Shown: positions 1-8,192, numbered from the stretch's first letter. The stretch is DNA of 8,574 bases from Halieaceae bacterium UBA3479 (GCA_002377985.1 DFQW01000097.1:16233-24806); one strand, 5' to 3'. Notes: generated by a model from the sequence alone, not told the origin. Numbers and translations: made by a program.

Positions 1-12
1 AGCTGCCTCCAG

Positions 13-966
13 TCAGGTCTCCAGCGCGGCATTCTCGACGGCTTCAATTTTGTCATCGAGCAGGTCCTCGGAGAGACTGACTGGATCAAGATGGATCATC
101 ACATCTGCCTCGGGAATAGCCTCGATGATGGCCTCTTCAACCGCGTCACTCACCTCGTGAGCGACCATCAGTGGCATGTGGTCATCCAGCTCAAGATGCA
201 GTTCGATGAAATCCACGCGGCCGGCACTGCGGGTACGCAAGTCATGCACCCCCCTTACGCGAGGATGCGCACTGGCGATGTCGAGAATTTCCTGTCGCCG
301 GGCTTCCGGCAGTTCCTGATCCAACAGCTCGCTGACGGCGTCGCGAATGATGTCCCAGGCTGCCTTCAGCGTATAGGTCGCCACTGCCAGCGCAAACAAC
401 GGATCCACTCCGGACCAACCAAAATGTGATAGCACCAGCGCAGCCAAAACAGCCGCGTTAGTGAGCAGGTCGGCCCGATAATGCAATGAATCAGCACGAA
501 TCGCGGCGGAACGTGTGCGCCGGATGACGTAACTCTGTACGGCCACCAAGGCCGCGGTCAAGGTAATGGTCAGCACCATGACGCCAATGCCGACTGAAAA
601 AGCCGCGACCGGCGCGGGATAGAGCAGTCGATTCACGGCTTCACTGACCAAGAACAAGCCGGAACCGATGATAAAAACCCCCTGACCCAGCCCGGCGATT
701 GCTTCGGCCTTGCCATGACCCCAGCGGTGACTGGCGTCGGCGGGCGCCAGCGCGTAACGCACCGCAAACAGATTCAGCAAGGACGCTCCCGCGTCCATCA
801 GGGAATCAACAAGTGATGCCAGAATCGCCACTGAATCAGTCATCCACCAGGCCCACCCCTTGGCAATGATCAGGACCAGCGCAACAGAGACAGACAGATT
901 GGTTGCCAGACGCAGGAGCCGCCCGCTCTCTTCATTGTTTACGGTGATTGCTGACGACGCATCCAT
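13..966 (-). CDS. fieF: FieF/YiiP-type cation diffusion facilitator (divalent metal efflux)
   Basis: Inner-membrane CDF antiporter that exports divalent metal (Zn, Fe, Cd, possibly Mn) in exchange for protons. The 317-residue product has about six hydrophobic segments (residues 22-216) followed by a cytoplasmic ferredoxin-like domain (about 217-295). All YiiP metal positions are visible: site A D54 and D58 in TM2 with H162 and D166 in TM5 (HYRAD); site B D77, H80 and H84 in the TM2-TM3 loop (ASHRWGHGKAEA); site C H241, H257, H292 and D294 (IHLDP). I chose the ATG at 966 because GGAGG (979-983) lies 12 bases upstream and YiiP-like N-termini begin about here. A GTG at 1002 would add 12 residues with no good ribosome binding site. 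The gene is divergent from gpmI. The family is sure; the physiological metal cannot be told from sequence. Confidence 0.93.
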   Translation of the reverse strand: MDASSAITVNNEESGRLLRLATNLSVSVALVLIIAKGWAWWMTDSVAILASLVDSLMDAGASLLNLFAVRYALAPADASHRWGHGKAEAIAGLGQGVFIIGSGLFLVSEAVNRLLYPAPVAAFSVGIGVMVLTITLTAALVAVQSYVIRRTRSAAIRADSLHYRADLLTNAAVLAALVLSHFGWSGVDPLFALAVATYTLKAAWDIIRDAVSELLDQELPEARRQEILDIASAHPRVRGVHDLRTRSAGRVDFIELHLELDDHMPLMVAHEVSDAVEEAIIEAIPEADVMIHLDPVSLSEDLLDDKIEAVENAALET

Positions 967-978
967 GTGACGAGAGGA

Positions 979-983
979 CCTCC
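979..983 (-). promoter_or_regulatory. Shine-Dalgarno of the fieF-like gene
   Basis: Read on the minus strand this is GGAGG, followed by 12 bases and then the ATG at 966. The spacing is somewhat long, but it is the only strong ribosome binding site near the gene. It decides in favour of the 966 start over the upstream GTG at 1002. Confidence 0.6.
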
Positions 984-1006
984 AGATTCGGCCAGGGGGC
1001 ACGGCG

Positions 1007-1036
1007 CTTTCAGCGCGAATAGTCGCACCATATCAT
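1007..1036 (+). promoter_or_regulatory. Candidate promoter for gpmI
   Basis: A -10-like TATCAT (1031-1036, five of six matches to TATAAT) lies 18 bases after a weak -35-like CTTTCA (1007-1012). It would start transcription about 45 bases before the gpmI ATG. It overlaps the candidate minus-strand promoter at 1027-1056. Pattern match by eye only. Confidence 0.3.
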
Positions 1037-1056
1037 TCGCCCCTGAAGGGTGACAG
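1027..1056 (-). promoter_or_regulatory. Candidate promoter for the fieF-like gene
   Basis: On the minus strand, CTGTCA (1056-1051, four of six to TTGACA) is followed after 18 bases by TATGGT (1032-1027, four of six to TATAAT). Transcripts would start about 55 bases before the ATG at 966. The -10 element overlaps the -10 proposed for gpmI on the other strand. I see no clear Fur or Zur box. Confidence 0.28.
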
Positions 1057-1088
1057 GCGCGCCCGAGACATCCTGACGCATACGGCAG

Positions 1089-2681
1089 ATGCCAGCAGGT
1101 CCACGGCACGTTAAACTGTCGCCCGTCTACAGCCAAAAACTTCGTCCCTTGTCCCCATCACACCACACCACACTGCTTGTCATCCTCGATGGTTTTGGCC
1201 ATCGCGAAGCGCCCGCTGACAATGCGATCCTTGCTGCAGATACGCCCCACCTGGATGCGTTAGTGGCAGATTCAGCCAATACCCTGATTTCTGGGTCGGG
1301 GCTGGATGTCGGTCTACCAGAAGGCCAAATGGGGAACTCCGAGGTAGGGCATATGAGCCTTGGTGCCGGCCGGATTGTTTATCAATCCATCACCCGAATC
1401 GATCAGGCGATCGCCGCAGGCGACTTTATTCAGAATCCGGCCTACCTTGAAGCAATCGACAATGCGGTCAGTGCCGGTAACGCGGTCCATATCATGGGTC
1501 TGCTCTCACCCGGCGGGGTCCACAGCCATGAGGCGCACATTTTTGCAGCCCTGCAGCTTGCAGCAGCGCGGGGGGCCAAGCAGCTCTACCTCCATGCGTT
1601 CTTGGATGGTCGCGACACGCCGCCGCGCAGCGCTACCGCATCTTTGGCGCGAGCAGAGGCTGTTCTCGCAGAAATTGGCGTTGGCCGAATTGCCTCGGTA
1701 CATGGACGTTATTGGGCAATGGATAGAGACAAGCGCTGGGATCGCGTTCAGCCAAGCTATGAGCTTATCGCAGGGGGGGTGGCGTCAGCACACGCCGCAT
1801 CGGCGCTCGAAGCGCTGGAGAGCGCTTATGCCCGAGGAGAGGACGACGAGTTTGTGCCACCCACCTGTATCGGTGAACCCGTGGCGCTGAAAGATGGTGA
1901 CGCAGTGCTCTTTATGAACTTCAGGGCGGACAGGGCGCGGCAAATTTCTCAGGCGCTAATTGACCCGACGTTTAGCGCTTTTGCACGCAGCAAGCTGGCA
2001 CAACTCCATTTTGTTGCGACCACAGAGTATGCGAGTTCACTTAACTGCCCGATCGCCTTCCCACCCGATAGCCTGGAATCCAGCCTGGGTGAAGTCCTGT
2101 CGGGACTGGGGCTGACGCAACTCCGCCTTGCAGAGACAGAAAAATACGCCCACGTCACCTTCTTCTTCAGCGGCGGGCGAGAAGCAACCTTTCCCGGTGA
2201 AACACGGATTCTGATCCCTTCTCCCGAGGTCAAGACCTATGATCTGAGGCCAGAAATGAGCGCGCATGAAGTGACTGATGCGCTTGTCGAGGCGATCGCC
2301 TCAAAAAAATACGATTTTATTGTGGTCAATTTTGCGAACGGTGACATGGTGGGCCATACCGGTAACTTTGCAGCAGCCGTCCTTGCGGTCGAAACACTGG
2401 ATCAGTGTATCGGGCGGATTGTGGCCGCGCTGGCGGAGCACGGTGGGGAGGGTTTGCTGACCGCCGATCATGGCAACTGCGAGCAAATGCGCGACTACGA
2501 AAATCAACAGCCTCACACCCAACATACAACCGAACGAGTACCGCTGGTCTATCTGGGGGATCAAGATCGCCGGTTAGACCCGGACGGCGGGATTCTCGCA
2601 GATATCGCGCCCACCCTTTTGGAGATGATGGGCATCGCCATTCCGAAAGCCATGTCCGGGCGCAGTCTACTGATTCGCTGA
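1089..2681 (+). CDS. gpmI: 2,3-bisphosphoglycerate-independent phosphoglycerate mutase
   Basis: Cytoplasmic glycolytic and gluconeogenic enzyme that interconverts 3- and 2-phosphoglycerate through a phosphoserine intermediate, using two Mn2+ ions. The 530-residue product is full length (family about 510-515). Visible active-site residues: D34 (ILDGFG), nucleophile S84 (GNSEVGH), H145 (GGVHSH), R175 and D176 (DGRDTPP), R279 and R282 (NFRADRAR), K352 (ETEKYAH), D419 and H423 (NGDMVGH), D460 and H461 (TADHGN), and H479 in the HTQHT motif. The start is uncertain: the ATG at 1089 adds about 16 residues to the usual N-terminus and has no Shine-Dalgarno. A TTG at 1149 would give a standard 510 residues but also lacks one. 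It is the first gene of a likely gpmI-envC-ctpA unit, with 33 bases to envC. Confidence 0.97.
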   Translation: MPAGPRHVKLSPVYSQKLRPLSPSHHTTLLVILDGFGHREAPADNAILAADTPHLDALVADSANTLISGSGLDVGLPEGQMGNSEVGHMSLGAGRIVYQSITRIDQAIAAGDFIQNPAYLEAIDNAVSAGNAVHIMGLLSPGGVHSHEAHIFAALQLAAARGAKQLYLHAFLDGRDTPPRSATASLARAEAVLAEIGVGRIASVHGRYWAMDRDKRWDRVQPSYELIAGGVASAHAASALEALESAYARGEDDEFVPPTCIGEPVALKDGDAVLFMNFRADRARQISQALIDPTFSAFARSKLAQLHFVATTEYASSLNCPIAFPPDSLESSLGEVLSGLGLTQLRLAETEKYAHVTFFFSGGREATFPGETRILIPSPEVKTYDLRPEMSAHEVTDALVEAIASKKYDFIVVNFANGDMVGHTGNFAAAVLAVETLDQCIGRIVAALAEHGGEGLLTADHGNCEQMRDYENQQPHTQHTTERVPLVYLGDQDRRLDPDGGILADIAPTLLEMMGIAIPKAMSGRSLLIR

Positions 2682-2696
2682 ATCAACTGCTGACCA

Positions 2697-2702
2697 GGGG
2701 AG
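2697..2702 (+). promoter_or_regulatory. Shine-Dalgarno of envC
   Basis: GGGGAG lies 12 bases before the ATG at 2715, in the short gap after the gpmI stop. The gap shows no terminator, which fits co-transcription with gpmI. Confidence 0.5.
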
Positions 2703-2714
2703 CGAACATAAACC

Positions 2715-3854
2715 ATGCGTCGCGCCGCCTTCATCACAGGATTTACGCTGCTTCTCGCAAGCAGCTATGTCGCAGGGCAAGCCTCGGCCGATGCCGTTGA
2801 GACCGAGTCCCAGCTCGAAGCACTGAGCGCCAGCATTGCTGCTATCAGATCGCAACTCGAAGCACAGGGAGAAGCACGGGACGATCTACAGGATACTTTG
2901 CGCGAAACCGAGCGATTGATTGGTGACCTCGATCGGCAGCTGACTGGCTTGATCAATGAGAAGCAGGCCTTACAAGCAACTTTGGCATCGCTCACCGCCG
3001 AGAACCGCGTGCTGCAAGAAGATCAGCTACAGCTCGAAGCCGACATCGAAGGCGGTATCCAACAACTGTGGATACTGCAACAGGGCGGCGGATTACGGGT
3101 ATGGCTCGGCGATCAAGATCCGCAGCAGACCGCACGGCATCTGGCGTACTACCGATTGATTCTGGAAGCGCAACAGCAAAGTGTTGCGCGCTATGAGCGA
3201 GGACTCGCGGAACTTGCCTCCCAGGTCAGTGCCATCGAGCGCACAGAGGCCGATCTGACCCTGCGGGCAACAGCTATCACCGCAACCCGGGAACAGCTAG
3301 CCACCCAACAGGAGACACGCCGGCAAACTATTGCGCGCATCAACACCCAGCTCACAGAAGATCAGCAACAGCTTGACTCCCTGATTCGGGATCAGGAGCG
3401 CCTCAACACATTGCTCGAAAACTTGCGGACCCTCCAGCTGCCGGAACCGCCCGCCTCCCAGCCCTTCATTGCAGTAAAGGGTCAACTCGCTATGCCCATC
3501 GAGGGCAAACCCCTCAACCGCTTTGGCGCCGTTCGCAATGCGGATCTGCGCTGGCGAGGCTGGCTGATTCCGGCCGAGCAGGGAGATCCGGTAAAGGCCG
3601 TACACAGTGGCCGGGTTATCTTTGCCGACTGGCTCAGAGGTCAGGGCTTGCTAGTGGTTGTGGACCATGGCGACGGCTGGCTATCGCTTTATGGGCAGAA
3701 TCACAGCCTGCTGCGCGCAGTGGGTGATTGGGTCGGCGCGGGCGAGGTGCTGAGCCGGGCAGGCGCCAGTGGCGGCAGCGATGCCACGGGCCTCTATTTC
3801 GAAATCCGCCATCAGGGAGAGCCCGTGGATCCCGCCGATTGGTTTAGACGCTGA
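2715..3854 (+). CDS. envC: EnvC-type murein hydrolase activator (degenerate LytM/M23 domain)
   Basis: Periplasmic activator of N-acetylmuramoyl-L-alanine amidases (AmiA/AmiB type) at the division septum, by homology to EnvC. The 379-residue product has a signal peptide (about 1-25, hydrophobic core then ASA before D26), a long glutamine- and leucine-rich coiled coil (about 28-120 and 145-240), a proline-rich linker (about 241-250) and a C-terminal LytM domain (about 255-379). The Zn ligands of active M23 peptidases appear replaced: the HxGxD site reads W280-R-G-W-L284, the YxH position is Q328, and the final HxH reads G359-L-Y361 before FE. E. coli EnvC shows the same kind of loss, so this protein should activate amidases and not cut peptidoglycan itself. 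It lies between gpmI and ctpA on the same strand, as in related genomes. A NlpD-type activator is less likely because there is no lipobox or LysM domain. Confidence 0.93.
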   Translation: MRRAAFITGFTLLLASSYVAGQASADAVETESQLEALSASIAAIRSQLEAQGEARDDLQDTLRETERLIGDLDRQLTGLINEKQALQATLASLTAENRVLQEDQLQLEADIEGGIQQLWILQQGGGLRVWLGDQDPQQTARHLAYYRLILEAQQQSVARYERGLAELASQVSAIERTEADLTLRATAITATREQLATQQETRRQTIARINTQLTEDQQQLDSLIRDQERLNTLLENLRTLQLPEPPASQPFIAVKGQLAMPIEGKPLNRFGAVRNADLRWRGWLIPAEQGDPVKAVHSGRVIFADWLRGQGLLVVVDHGDGWLSLYGQNHSLLRAVGDWVGAGEVLSRAGASGGSDATGLYFEIRHQGEPVDPADWFRR

Positions 3855-3895
3855 GTCTTGCCAACGTAATCAGTTAACATATCGCCTCTCGTCAC

Positions 3896-3900
3896 TCAGG
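3896..3900 (+). promoter_or_regulatory. Shine-Dalgarno of ctpA
   Basis: AGGTG ends 8 bases before the ATG at 3909. Its last three bases form an in-frame GTG that could be mistaken for the start. Confidence 0.55.
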
Positions 3901-3908
3901 TGCTGCCT

Positions 3909-5267
3909 ATGACCGCGCTTTACCGATTATTTGTTGTGTGGCTGTGCATCGCCCCGATAGCGCTGCCCACCACCGCCGAGGACGCCGATGCTACAGCGGA
4001 TGACCCACACCACAGCGATGGCGAAGCACGACAGGCGTTGCCGCTGGAAGAACTGCAGATGTTTGCAGACGTTTTTAACCAAATCCGACAAGGCTATGTC
4101 GAGTCAGTCCCGGACAGCGAACTCTTTGAGCTCGCCGTTCAAGGGATGCTCTCGGGACTCGACCCCCACTCTGTTTTTTTAAAGGAGAAAGCCTACGATT
4201 CGCTGCAGGAAACCACCCAAGGCGAGTTCAGCGGCCTGGGTATCGAGATCGGACAGGACGGCGGCTACATCACCATTATTGCCCCCATAGATGGCTCTCC
4301 CGCCGAGGATGCCGGTCTAAAAGCGGGCGATGTCATTCTCGAAATCGATGGCGAGTCGATACGTGATCTGCCGGTCGATCGGTCGGTCGGCATGATGCGC
4401 GGTCCGACCGGTTCTGAGGTGTTGCTAACTGTCGGCCGGCGCGGAGTTGCCGAACCGTTTGAAGTTACGGTCATACGAGACATTATCAAAGTGCCGAGTG
4501 TGCGCAGCAGAGAATTGATGGAAGGCTACCTCTGGCTGCGCGCATCACAGTTTCAAAAAGACACGGGTCAAGAAGCCATTGCCATTCTCGACAAAGCACT
4601 TGCCGAGGGATCATTGAAGGGGGTCGTGGTCGACCTGCGTAACAACCCCGGTGGCGTACTGGGGGCCAGCGTCGATATGGCAGGCGCTTTCCTCGATGGC
4701 GGCTTGGTCGTTTACACCGAGGGGCGCCACCCCCAGGCAGCTGACTCGTATGAGGCTGCAGCGGGCGATATGTTGGACGGTTTACCCATTGTTGTGCTGA
4801 TCAATGGTGGTTCCGCCAGCGCCTCTGAAATTGTCGCCGGCGCACTGCAGGATCGCCGCCGCGCGGTGATCATGGGCACGCGCAGCTTCGGCAAGGGCTC
4901 GGTGCAGACCATTTTGCCAATATCCGATACCCGTGCGGTAAAACTCACCACCGCGCGCTACTACACGCCGAATGGCCGGTCTATTCAGGCCGAGGGGATC
5001 GTCCCCGACATCGTGGTGGAGCGCGCCGAGGTCAAGAGCGTCGAGTCGAACCGGCGCACAAAAGAGGCTGACCTGCAGGGCAGCCTGGCCGCCGAAGAAG
5101 CCATCGACGCCCAATCCGAAAGCGAATCGCTCACCGAGTTGCGCAACAACGACAACCAGCTCTATGAGGCGCTGACATTACTCCGAGGGATAAACCTGCT
5201 AACGCCGGCCAAGACGCCGGCGAGCAGTTCAGACGGGGCCACCGACACGGTGGCGCTGCAAGACTGA
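3909..5267 (+). CDS. ctpA: C-terminal processing peptidase, S41 family (CtpA)
   Basis: Periplasmic serine protease with a Ser-Lys dyad. In Pseudomonas aeruginosa CtpA degrades peptidoglycan cross-link hydrolases with the help of a TPR lipoprotein partner; the same role here is inferred. The 452-residue product has a signal peptide (about 1-23, ending TTA before E24), an N-terminal helical segment (45-95), a PDZ domain (about 105-190, GLGIEIG and AGLKAGDVILEIDG) and the S41 protease core (about 205-370). S304 (GGSASASE), K329 (FGKGSVQ) and Q333 match the catalytic Ser-Lys-Gln of Tsp/CtpB by spacing. The charged tail (371-452) resembles that of longer CtpA-2 proteins. I chose the ATG at 3909 because AGGTG (3896-3900) sits 8 bases upstream; a GTG at 3900 is part of that ribosome site and would add three residues. 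The gap to envC is 54 bases with no clear terminator. Confidence 0.95.
   Translation: MTALYRLFVVWLCIAPIALPTTAEDADATADDPHHSDGEARQALPLEELQMFADVFNQIRQGYVESVPDSELFELAVQGMLSGLDPHSVFLKEKAYDSLQETTQGEFSGLGIEIGQDGGYITIIAPIDGSPAEDAGLKAGDVILEIDGESIRDLPVDRSVGMMRGPTGSEVLLTVGRRGVAEPFEVTVIRDIIKVPSVRSRELMEGYLWLRASQFQKDTGQEAIAILDKALAEGSLKGVVVDLRNNPGGVLGASVDMAGAFLDGGLVVYTEGRHPQAADSYEAAAGDMLDGLPIVVLINGGSASASEIVAGALQDRRRAVIMGTRSFGKGSVQTILPISDTRAVKLTTARYYTPNGRSIQAEGIVPDIVVERAEVKSVESNRRTKEADLQGSLAAEEAIDAQSESESLTELRNNDNQLYEALTLLRGINLLTPAKTPASSSDGATDTVALQD
5203..5222 (+). repeat. Perfect 7-base inverted repeat near the 3' end of ctpA
   Basis: CGCCGGC (5203-5209) and GCCGGCG (5216-5222) flank a 6-base loop, giving a very GC-rich hairpin 43 bases before the ctpA stop. 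No T-run follows, so it is not an intrinsic terminator. It lies in codons for the low-complexity tail and could stabilise the 3' end of the transcript, or be chance. Confidence 0.5.
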
Positions 5268-5344
5268 TACCCAAGGGGCGACTAATTATTTTGTGCTTGG
5301 GGGTCGGCACCGCAGCCCATCGCGCAACTGCGCTGTGCTAGGAC

Positions 5345-5380
5345 AAAAAGGCAAACTGATCCGCCGCGACTCAGCGTCGC
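5345..5380 (-). terminator. Candidate terminator of the his cluster (double hairpin and T-run)
   Basis: Just past the hisF stop, the minus strand holds two adjacent small hairpins. The first is GCGAC, loop, GTCGC (5380-5366). The second is GGCGGA, a 4-base loop and TTTGCC (5365-5350, two G-U pairs in RNA), followed at once by five T residues (5349-5345). The second hairpin with its T-run has the form of a weak rho-independent terminator. No convincing plus-strand terminator for ctpA is visible: CCCAAG (5270-5275) and CTTGGG (5296-5301) can pair but have a 20-base loop and no T-run. Confidence 0.4.
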
Positions 5381-5383
5381 TTG

Positions 5384-6157
5384 TCAGAGCCGCATGGTGA
5401 TGCCCTGATCGGCCATAAACTGCTTGGCTTGGGCGATGGTGTAATCACCAAAGTGAAAAATGCTGGCCGCGAGAACGGCGTCTGCCCCACCCTTGGTGAC
5501 GCCATCGGCAAGATGCTGCAAGGTCCCCACTCCGCCCGAGGCAATGACAGGAATATCTACCGCATCTGTGATGGCACGAGTGATGGTGAGCTCAAACCCG
5601 TCCCGGGTGCCGTCCCGGTCCATACTCGTCAGTAATAACTCTCCCGCGCCCATTTCTGCCATTTTTTCCGCCCAGGAAACCGCCTCAATTCCCGTCGCCT
5701 TGCGGCCCCCGTGAGTAAACAACTCGTAACGCACATCGGCATCGTCGGCGGACACTCGCTTAACATCAATCGCCACCACAATGCACTGTGACCCAAAACG
5801 GGCGGCGGCATCTGCTACGAGCTCAGGGTGATGTATCGCGGCGGTATTGATGCTGACTTTATCGGCACCGGCATTCAGCATGGTGCGGATATCCTGCAAG
5901 GAACGAATGCCGCCACCGACCGTGAGCGGGATAAACACCTCGCGGGCGATCTGCTCAACGGTGTGAACTGTGGTGTCCCGCTCCTCATGACTGGCGGTGA
6001 TATCGAGAAAAGTAATCTCGTCAGCGCCCGCCTCGTTATAGCGACGGGCAATCTCTACCGGGTCTCCGGCATCACGGATACCGACGAAATTCACGCCCTT
6101 GACCACGCGACCCTGATCGACATCGAGGCAGGGAATAATGCGTTTGGCCAGCGGCAT
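5384..6157 (-). CDS. hisF: Imidazole glycerol phosphate synthase, cyclase subunit
   Basis: (Beta-alpha)8-barrel subunit that uses ammonia channelled from HisH to convert PRFAR into imidazole glycerol phosphate and AICAR in histidine synthesis; AICAR feeds purine synthesis. At 257 residues it is full length. The N-terminus ([10 protein letters not shown]) carries catalytic D12, and the second catalytic aspartate is D131 (VVAIDVKR). Phosphate-binding glycine motifs are GGGIRS (81-86) and SGGVGT (207-212). The ammonia-gate residues R6, E47, K100 and E173 are in place. The ATG shares one base with the hisA stop (TGATG), so translation is probably coupled; the only upstream ribosome site is a weak GAG. 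It is the last gene of the his cluster and faces ctpA tail to tail. Confidence 0.98.
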   Translation of the reverse strand: MPLAKRIIPCLDVDQGRVVKGVNFVGIRDAGDPVEIARRYNEAGADEITFLDITASHEERDTTVHTVEQIAREVFIPLTVGGGIRSLQDIRTMLNAGADKVSINTAAIHHPELVADAAARFGSQCIVVAIDVKRVSADDADVRYELFTHGGRKATGIEAVSWAEKMAEMGAGELLLTSMDRDGTRDGFELTITRAITDAVDIPVIASGGVGTLQHLADGVTKGGADAVLAASIFHFGDYTIAQAKQFMADQGITMRL

Positions 6158-6900
6158 CAGTCGACACTCAAGAAGGCGTCAACCATGGCCTGTGCCGCAC
6201 CGAGATCCAGTGTACCTTCGTAGATGGCGCGCCCGGTGATGGCGCCACAGATACCCGCCGATGCGTGCACCATCAACTGCCTGACATCTTCGAGGTCACT
6301 GATACCACCAGAGGCAATCACCGGTAACCCGGACTGCTTCGCCAGTGCTACCGTGGCCTCCACGTTAACACCCTGCATCATCCCGTCCCGGTCGATATCG
6401 GTGTAGACCACGGCGTGAACGCCCGCGTCTGCGAAACGCTTGGCGAGATCAATGGCCTCTATTTCGCTCTCGCTGGCCCAGCCTTCGACGGCAACACGCC
6501 CGCCGCGGGCGTCGATGCCAACGATAATGTGGCCCGGAAATGCGGCGCAGGCCTCGCGCACAAAATCAGGATTTTTGGCCGCCATGGTGCCAATGATCGC
6601 GTAGCGCACGCCCGCCTCAAGATACCGGGCAATGGTCTCGAGATTGCGGATGCCACCGCCGATCTGAATCGGCAAATCAGGGAATGCCTTCGAGATCTGC
6701 TCGATGATCCCCGCGTTAACCGGTTTCCCGGCAAACGCACCATCGAGATCCACTATATGTAAACGCCGCGCCCCTTCCCCGTGCCAGCGGCCCGCCATCG
6801 CGACCGGGTCGTCGGAGAACACCGTGCTATCGGCCATATCTCCCTGGCGAAGCCGCACGCACTGGCCTTCCTTGAGGTCGATGGCAGGTATTACGAGCAT
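6157..6900 (-). CDS. hisA: Phosphoribosylformimino-AICAR-phosphate isomerase
   Basis: (Beta-alpha)8-barrel isomerase that converts ProFAR to PRFAR by Amadori rearrangement, supplying the substrate of HisF-HisH. From the ATG at 6900 the product is 247 residues, the usual family size, and begins [10 protein letters not shown] as typical HisA proteins do. Catalytic aspartates are D8 and D130 (GIDARGG), with W141 nearby (VEGWAS); phosphate-binding loops read GGGIRN and SGGISD. An ATG at 6912 would add four residues but has no Shine-Dalgarno, whereas GGGA lies about 9 bases before 6900. The start overlaps the end of hisH by 10 bases and the stop overlaps the hisF start by one base. A bifunctional PriA is unlikely because a separate HisF/HisH system surrounds it, although sequence alone cannot exclude TrpF activity. 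Confidence 0.97.
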   Translation of the reverse strand: MLVIPAIDLKEGQCVRLRQGDMADSTVFSDDPVAMAGRWHGEGARRLHIVDLDGAFAGKPVNAGIIEQISKAFPDLPIQIGGGIRNLETIARYLEAGVRYAIIGTMAAKNPDFVREACAAFPGHIIVGIDARGGRVAVEGWASESEIEAIDLAKRFADAGVHAVVYTDIDRDGMMQGVNVEATVALAKQSGLPVIASGGISDLEDVRQLMVHASAGICGAITGRAIYEGTLDLGAAQAMVDAFLSVD

Positions 6901-7544
6901 GTTCCGTCCCATGTCAGAAAGTTTTTAAGCAGCTGAAGCCCGGCCTCATGGCTCTTCTCGGGATGGAACTGGGTCGCGAACAAATTGTCGCGGGCAATGG
7001 CCGCACAGCCGGTCACGCCGTATTCAAAATGCGCGGCCCTGAGGCCAGGATCATGCGGTACGACGTGATAACTGTGCACAAAATAAAACCGCGCGCCCGG
7101 CTCAATGCCATGCCACAGCGGGTGGGCAGCGGTGGGCGCGACGCGATTCCAGCCCATGTGTGGCACTTTTAGTCGCTCACCTGCGGCGTCCCGATGGTGC
7201 TCACCAAAAAATACAACCTCGCCCGGAATCGTATCGAGACATGACACCCCGCCGTTTTCTTCGGAGCGGGTCATCAGCGCCTGCATGCCTACGCAAATGG
7301 CGAGCACCGGTTTTTTATCTACCCTGAGCGCCTGATCGAGGAGCGCGTCACAGCCGAGATCGCGAATCGCCGTCATGCAGTCCCGTATGCCGCCGACTCC
7401 GGGGAAAATAACGCGGTCTGCGGCGCGGATGGCGTCGTGGTCATGACCCACGATCACCTCGGCAGCACCCACATGCTCCATGGCGCTCGCCACCGAGTAC
7501 AGATTACCCATGCCGTAGTCGATCACGGCAACCCGTTGGGTCAC
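6891..7544 (-). CDS. hisH: Imidazole glycerol phosphate synthase, glutamine amidotransferase subunit
   Basis: Class I (triad) glutaminase that releases ammonia from glutamine and passes it through the HisF barrel. The 217-residue product shows the nucleophile C84 (AICVGMQ), H194 and E196 (FHPEKS), and the oxyanion-strand motif PGVGG (48-52). The nucleophile elbow reads AICVGMQ where GICLGMQ is commoner, a conservative variant. The interface segment FVHSYH (155-160) is normal. The start is GTG at 7544, three bases after the hisB stop. A candidate ribosome site AGGGG (7560-7556, minus strand) lies inside the hisB 3' end, 11 bases upstream. The 3' end overlaps hisA by 10 bases. Confidence 0.97.
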   Translation of the reverse strand: MTQRVAVIDYGMGNLYSVASAMEHVGAAEVIVGHDHDAIRAADRVIFPGVGGIRDCMTAIRDLGCDALLDQALRVDKKPVLAICVGMQALMTRSEENGGVSCLDTIPGEVVFFGEHHRDAAGERLKVPHMGWNRVAPTAAHPLWHGIEPGARFYFVHSYHVVPHDPGLRAAHFEYGVTGCAAIARDNLFATQFHPEKSHEAGLQLLKNFLTWDGTCS

Positions 7545-7547
7545 GAC

Positions 7548-8156
7548 CTACAACACCCCTTTGGTAGAGGGGCTGACCCCCAGCTGGCCTGCGTCGTGCG
7601 CTACCGCCATACGGAGTGCCCGGCCAAACGCCTTGAACACGGTTTCCGCCTGATGGTGGGCGTTATGGCCGCGCAGGTTATCGATATGCAAGGTAACCTT
7701 GGCGTGATTCACAAACCCCTGAAAAAACTCCACAACCAGATCCACATCGAACTCGCCGACTTTGGCGCGGGTAAAGGGCACATGAAACTCGAGCCCGGGC
7801 CGACCGCTGCAGTCGATCACCACGCGCGAGAGCGCCTCGTCGAGGGGCACATATGCGTGGCCATAGCGCACAATGCCTCGCTTGTCGCCAATGGCCTCAT
7901 GAAAAGCCTGCCCGAGGGTGATGCCGATATCCTCGACCGTATGATGTGCATCAATATGCAAATCCCCTTTGGCGACAATATCGAGGTCCACCTGACCATG
8001 GCGCGCAATCTGATCGAGCATGTGCTCGAGAAACGGCAGCCCCGTATCAAGCTTGCACTGACCCGTGCCGTCAAGGCACAAAGTCGCAGTGATCTGCGTC
8101 TCGAGTGTCTCGCGGCTGATCGTTGCCTCGCGCACACCTGTCTCCTGCTGACTCAT
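7548..8156 (-). CDS. hisB: Imidazoleglycerol-phosphate dehydratase (monofunctional)
   Basis: Mn2+-dependent dehydratase that converts imidazole glycerol phosphate to imidazole acetol phosphate, the step after HisF-HisH. At 202 residues it is the monofunctional form, without the N-terminal histidinol-phosphatase domain found in E. coli HisB. Metal-binding motifs are visible: E44-H45 (PFLEHMLD), H71, H72 and E75 (DAHHTVED), and H167, H168 and E171 (NAHHQAE). Substrate-phosphate residues include [12 protein letters not shown] (97-108), GRPG (118-121) and the C-terminal PSTKG (196-200). The segment before PSTKG reads DAGQLGVS, where relatives often have an arginine. The ATG at 8156 has a good ribosome site, GGAG (8167-8164), 7 bases upstream. 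It is the first gene of the his unit and divergent from mutY. Confidence 0.98.
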   Translation of the reverse strand: MSQQETGVREATISRETLETQITATLCLDGTGQCKLDTGLPFLEHMLDQIARHGQVDLDIVAKGDLHIDAHHTVEDIGITLGQAFHEAIGDKRGIVRYGHAYVPLDEALSRVVIDCSGRPGLEFHVPFTRAKVGEFDVDLVVEFFQGFVNHAKVTLHIDNLRGHNAHHQAETVFKAFGRALRMAVAHDAGQLGVSPSTKGVL

Positions 8157-8192
8157 GCTATTTCTCCGGGGTCGCGGTTATCCCGCGCGTCG

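Noticed and set aside
1003..1016. A repeat shared between the two divergent spacers (GGCGCT...AGCGC here and at 8193-8212)
   Set aside because: The loops differ (3 against 8 bases), and GCGCT/AGCGC words also occur several times inside gpmI (around 1800-1830), so the match is expected from base composition.
2301..2564. Minus-strand open frame inside gpmI
   Set aside because: It is antisense to the catalytic NGDMVGH and TADHGN region of gpmI, with no independent sign of being a gene.
3858..3885. An internal promoter for ctpA (TTGCCA, 16 bases, TATCGC)
   Set aside because: The -35 is good (five of six) but the -10 matches only three of six, and the short gap after envC fits read-through better.
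5828..6223. A 131-codon plus-strand frame opposite hisF
   Set aside because: It lies almost wholly antisense to conserved hisF codons, with no ribosome site and no recognisable protein features.
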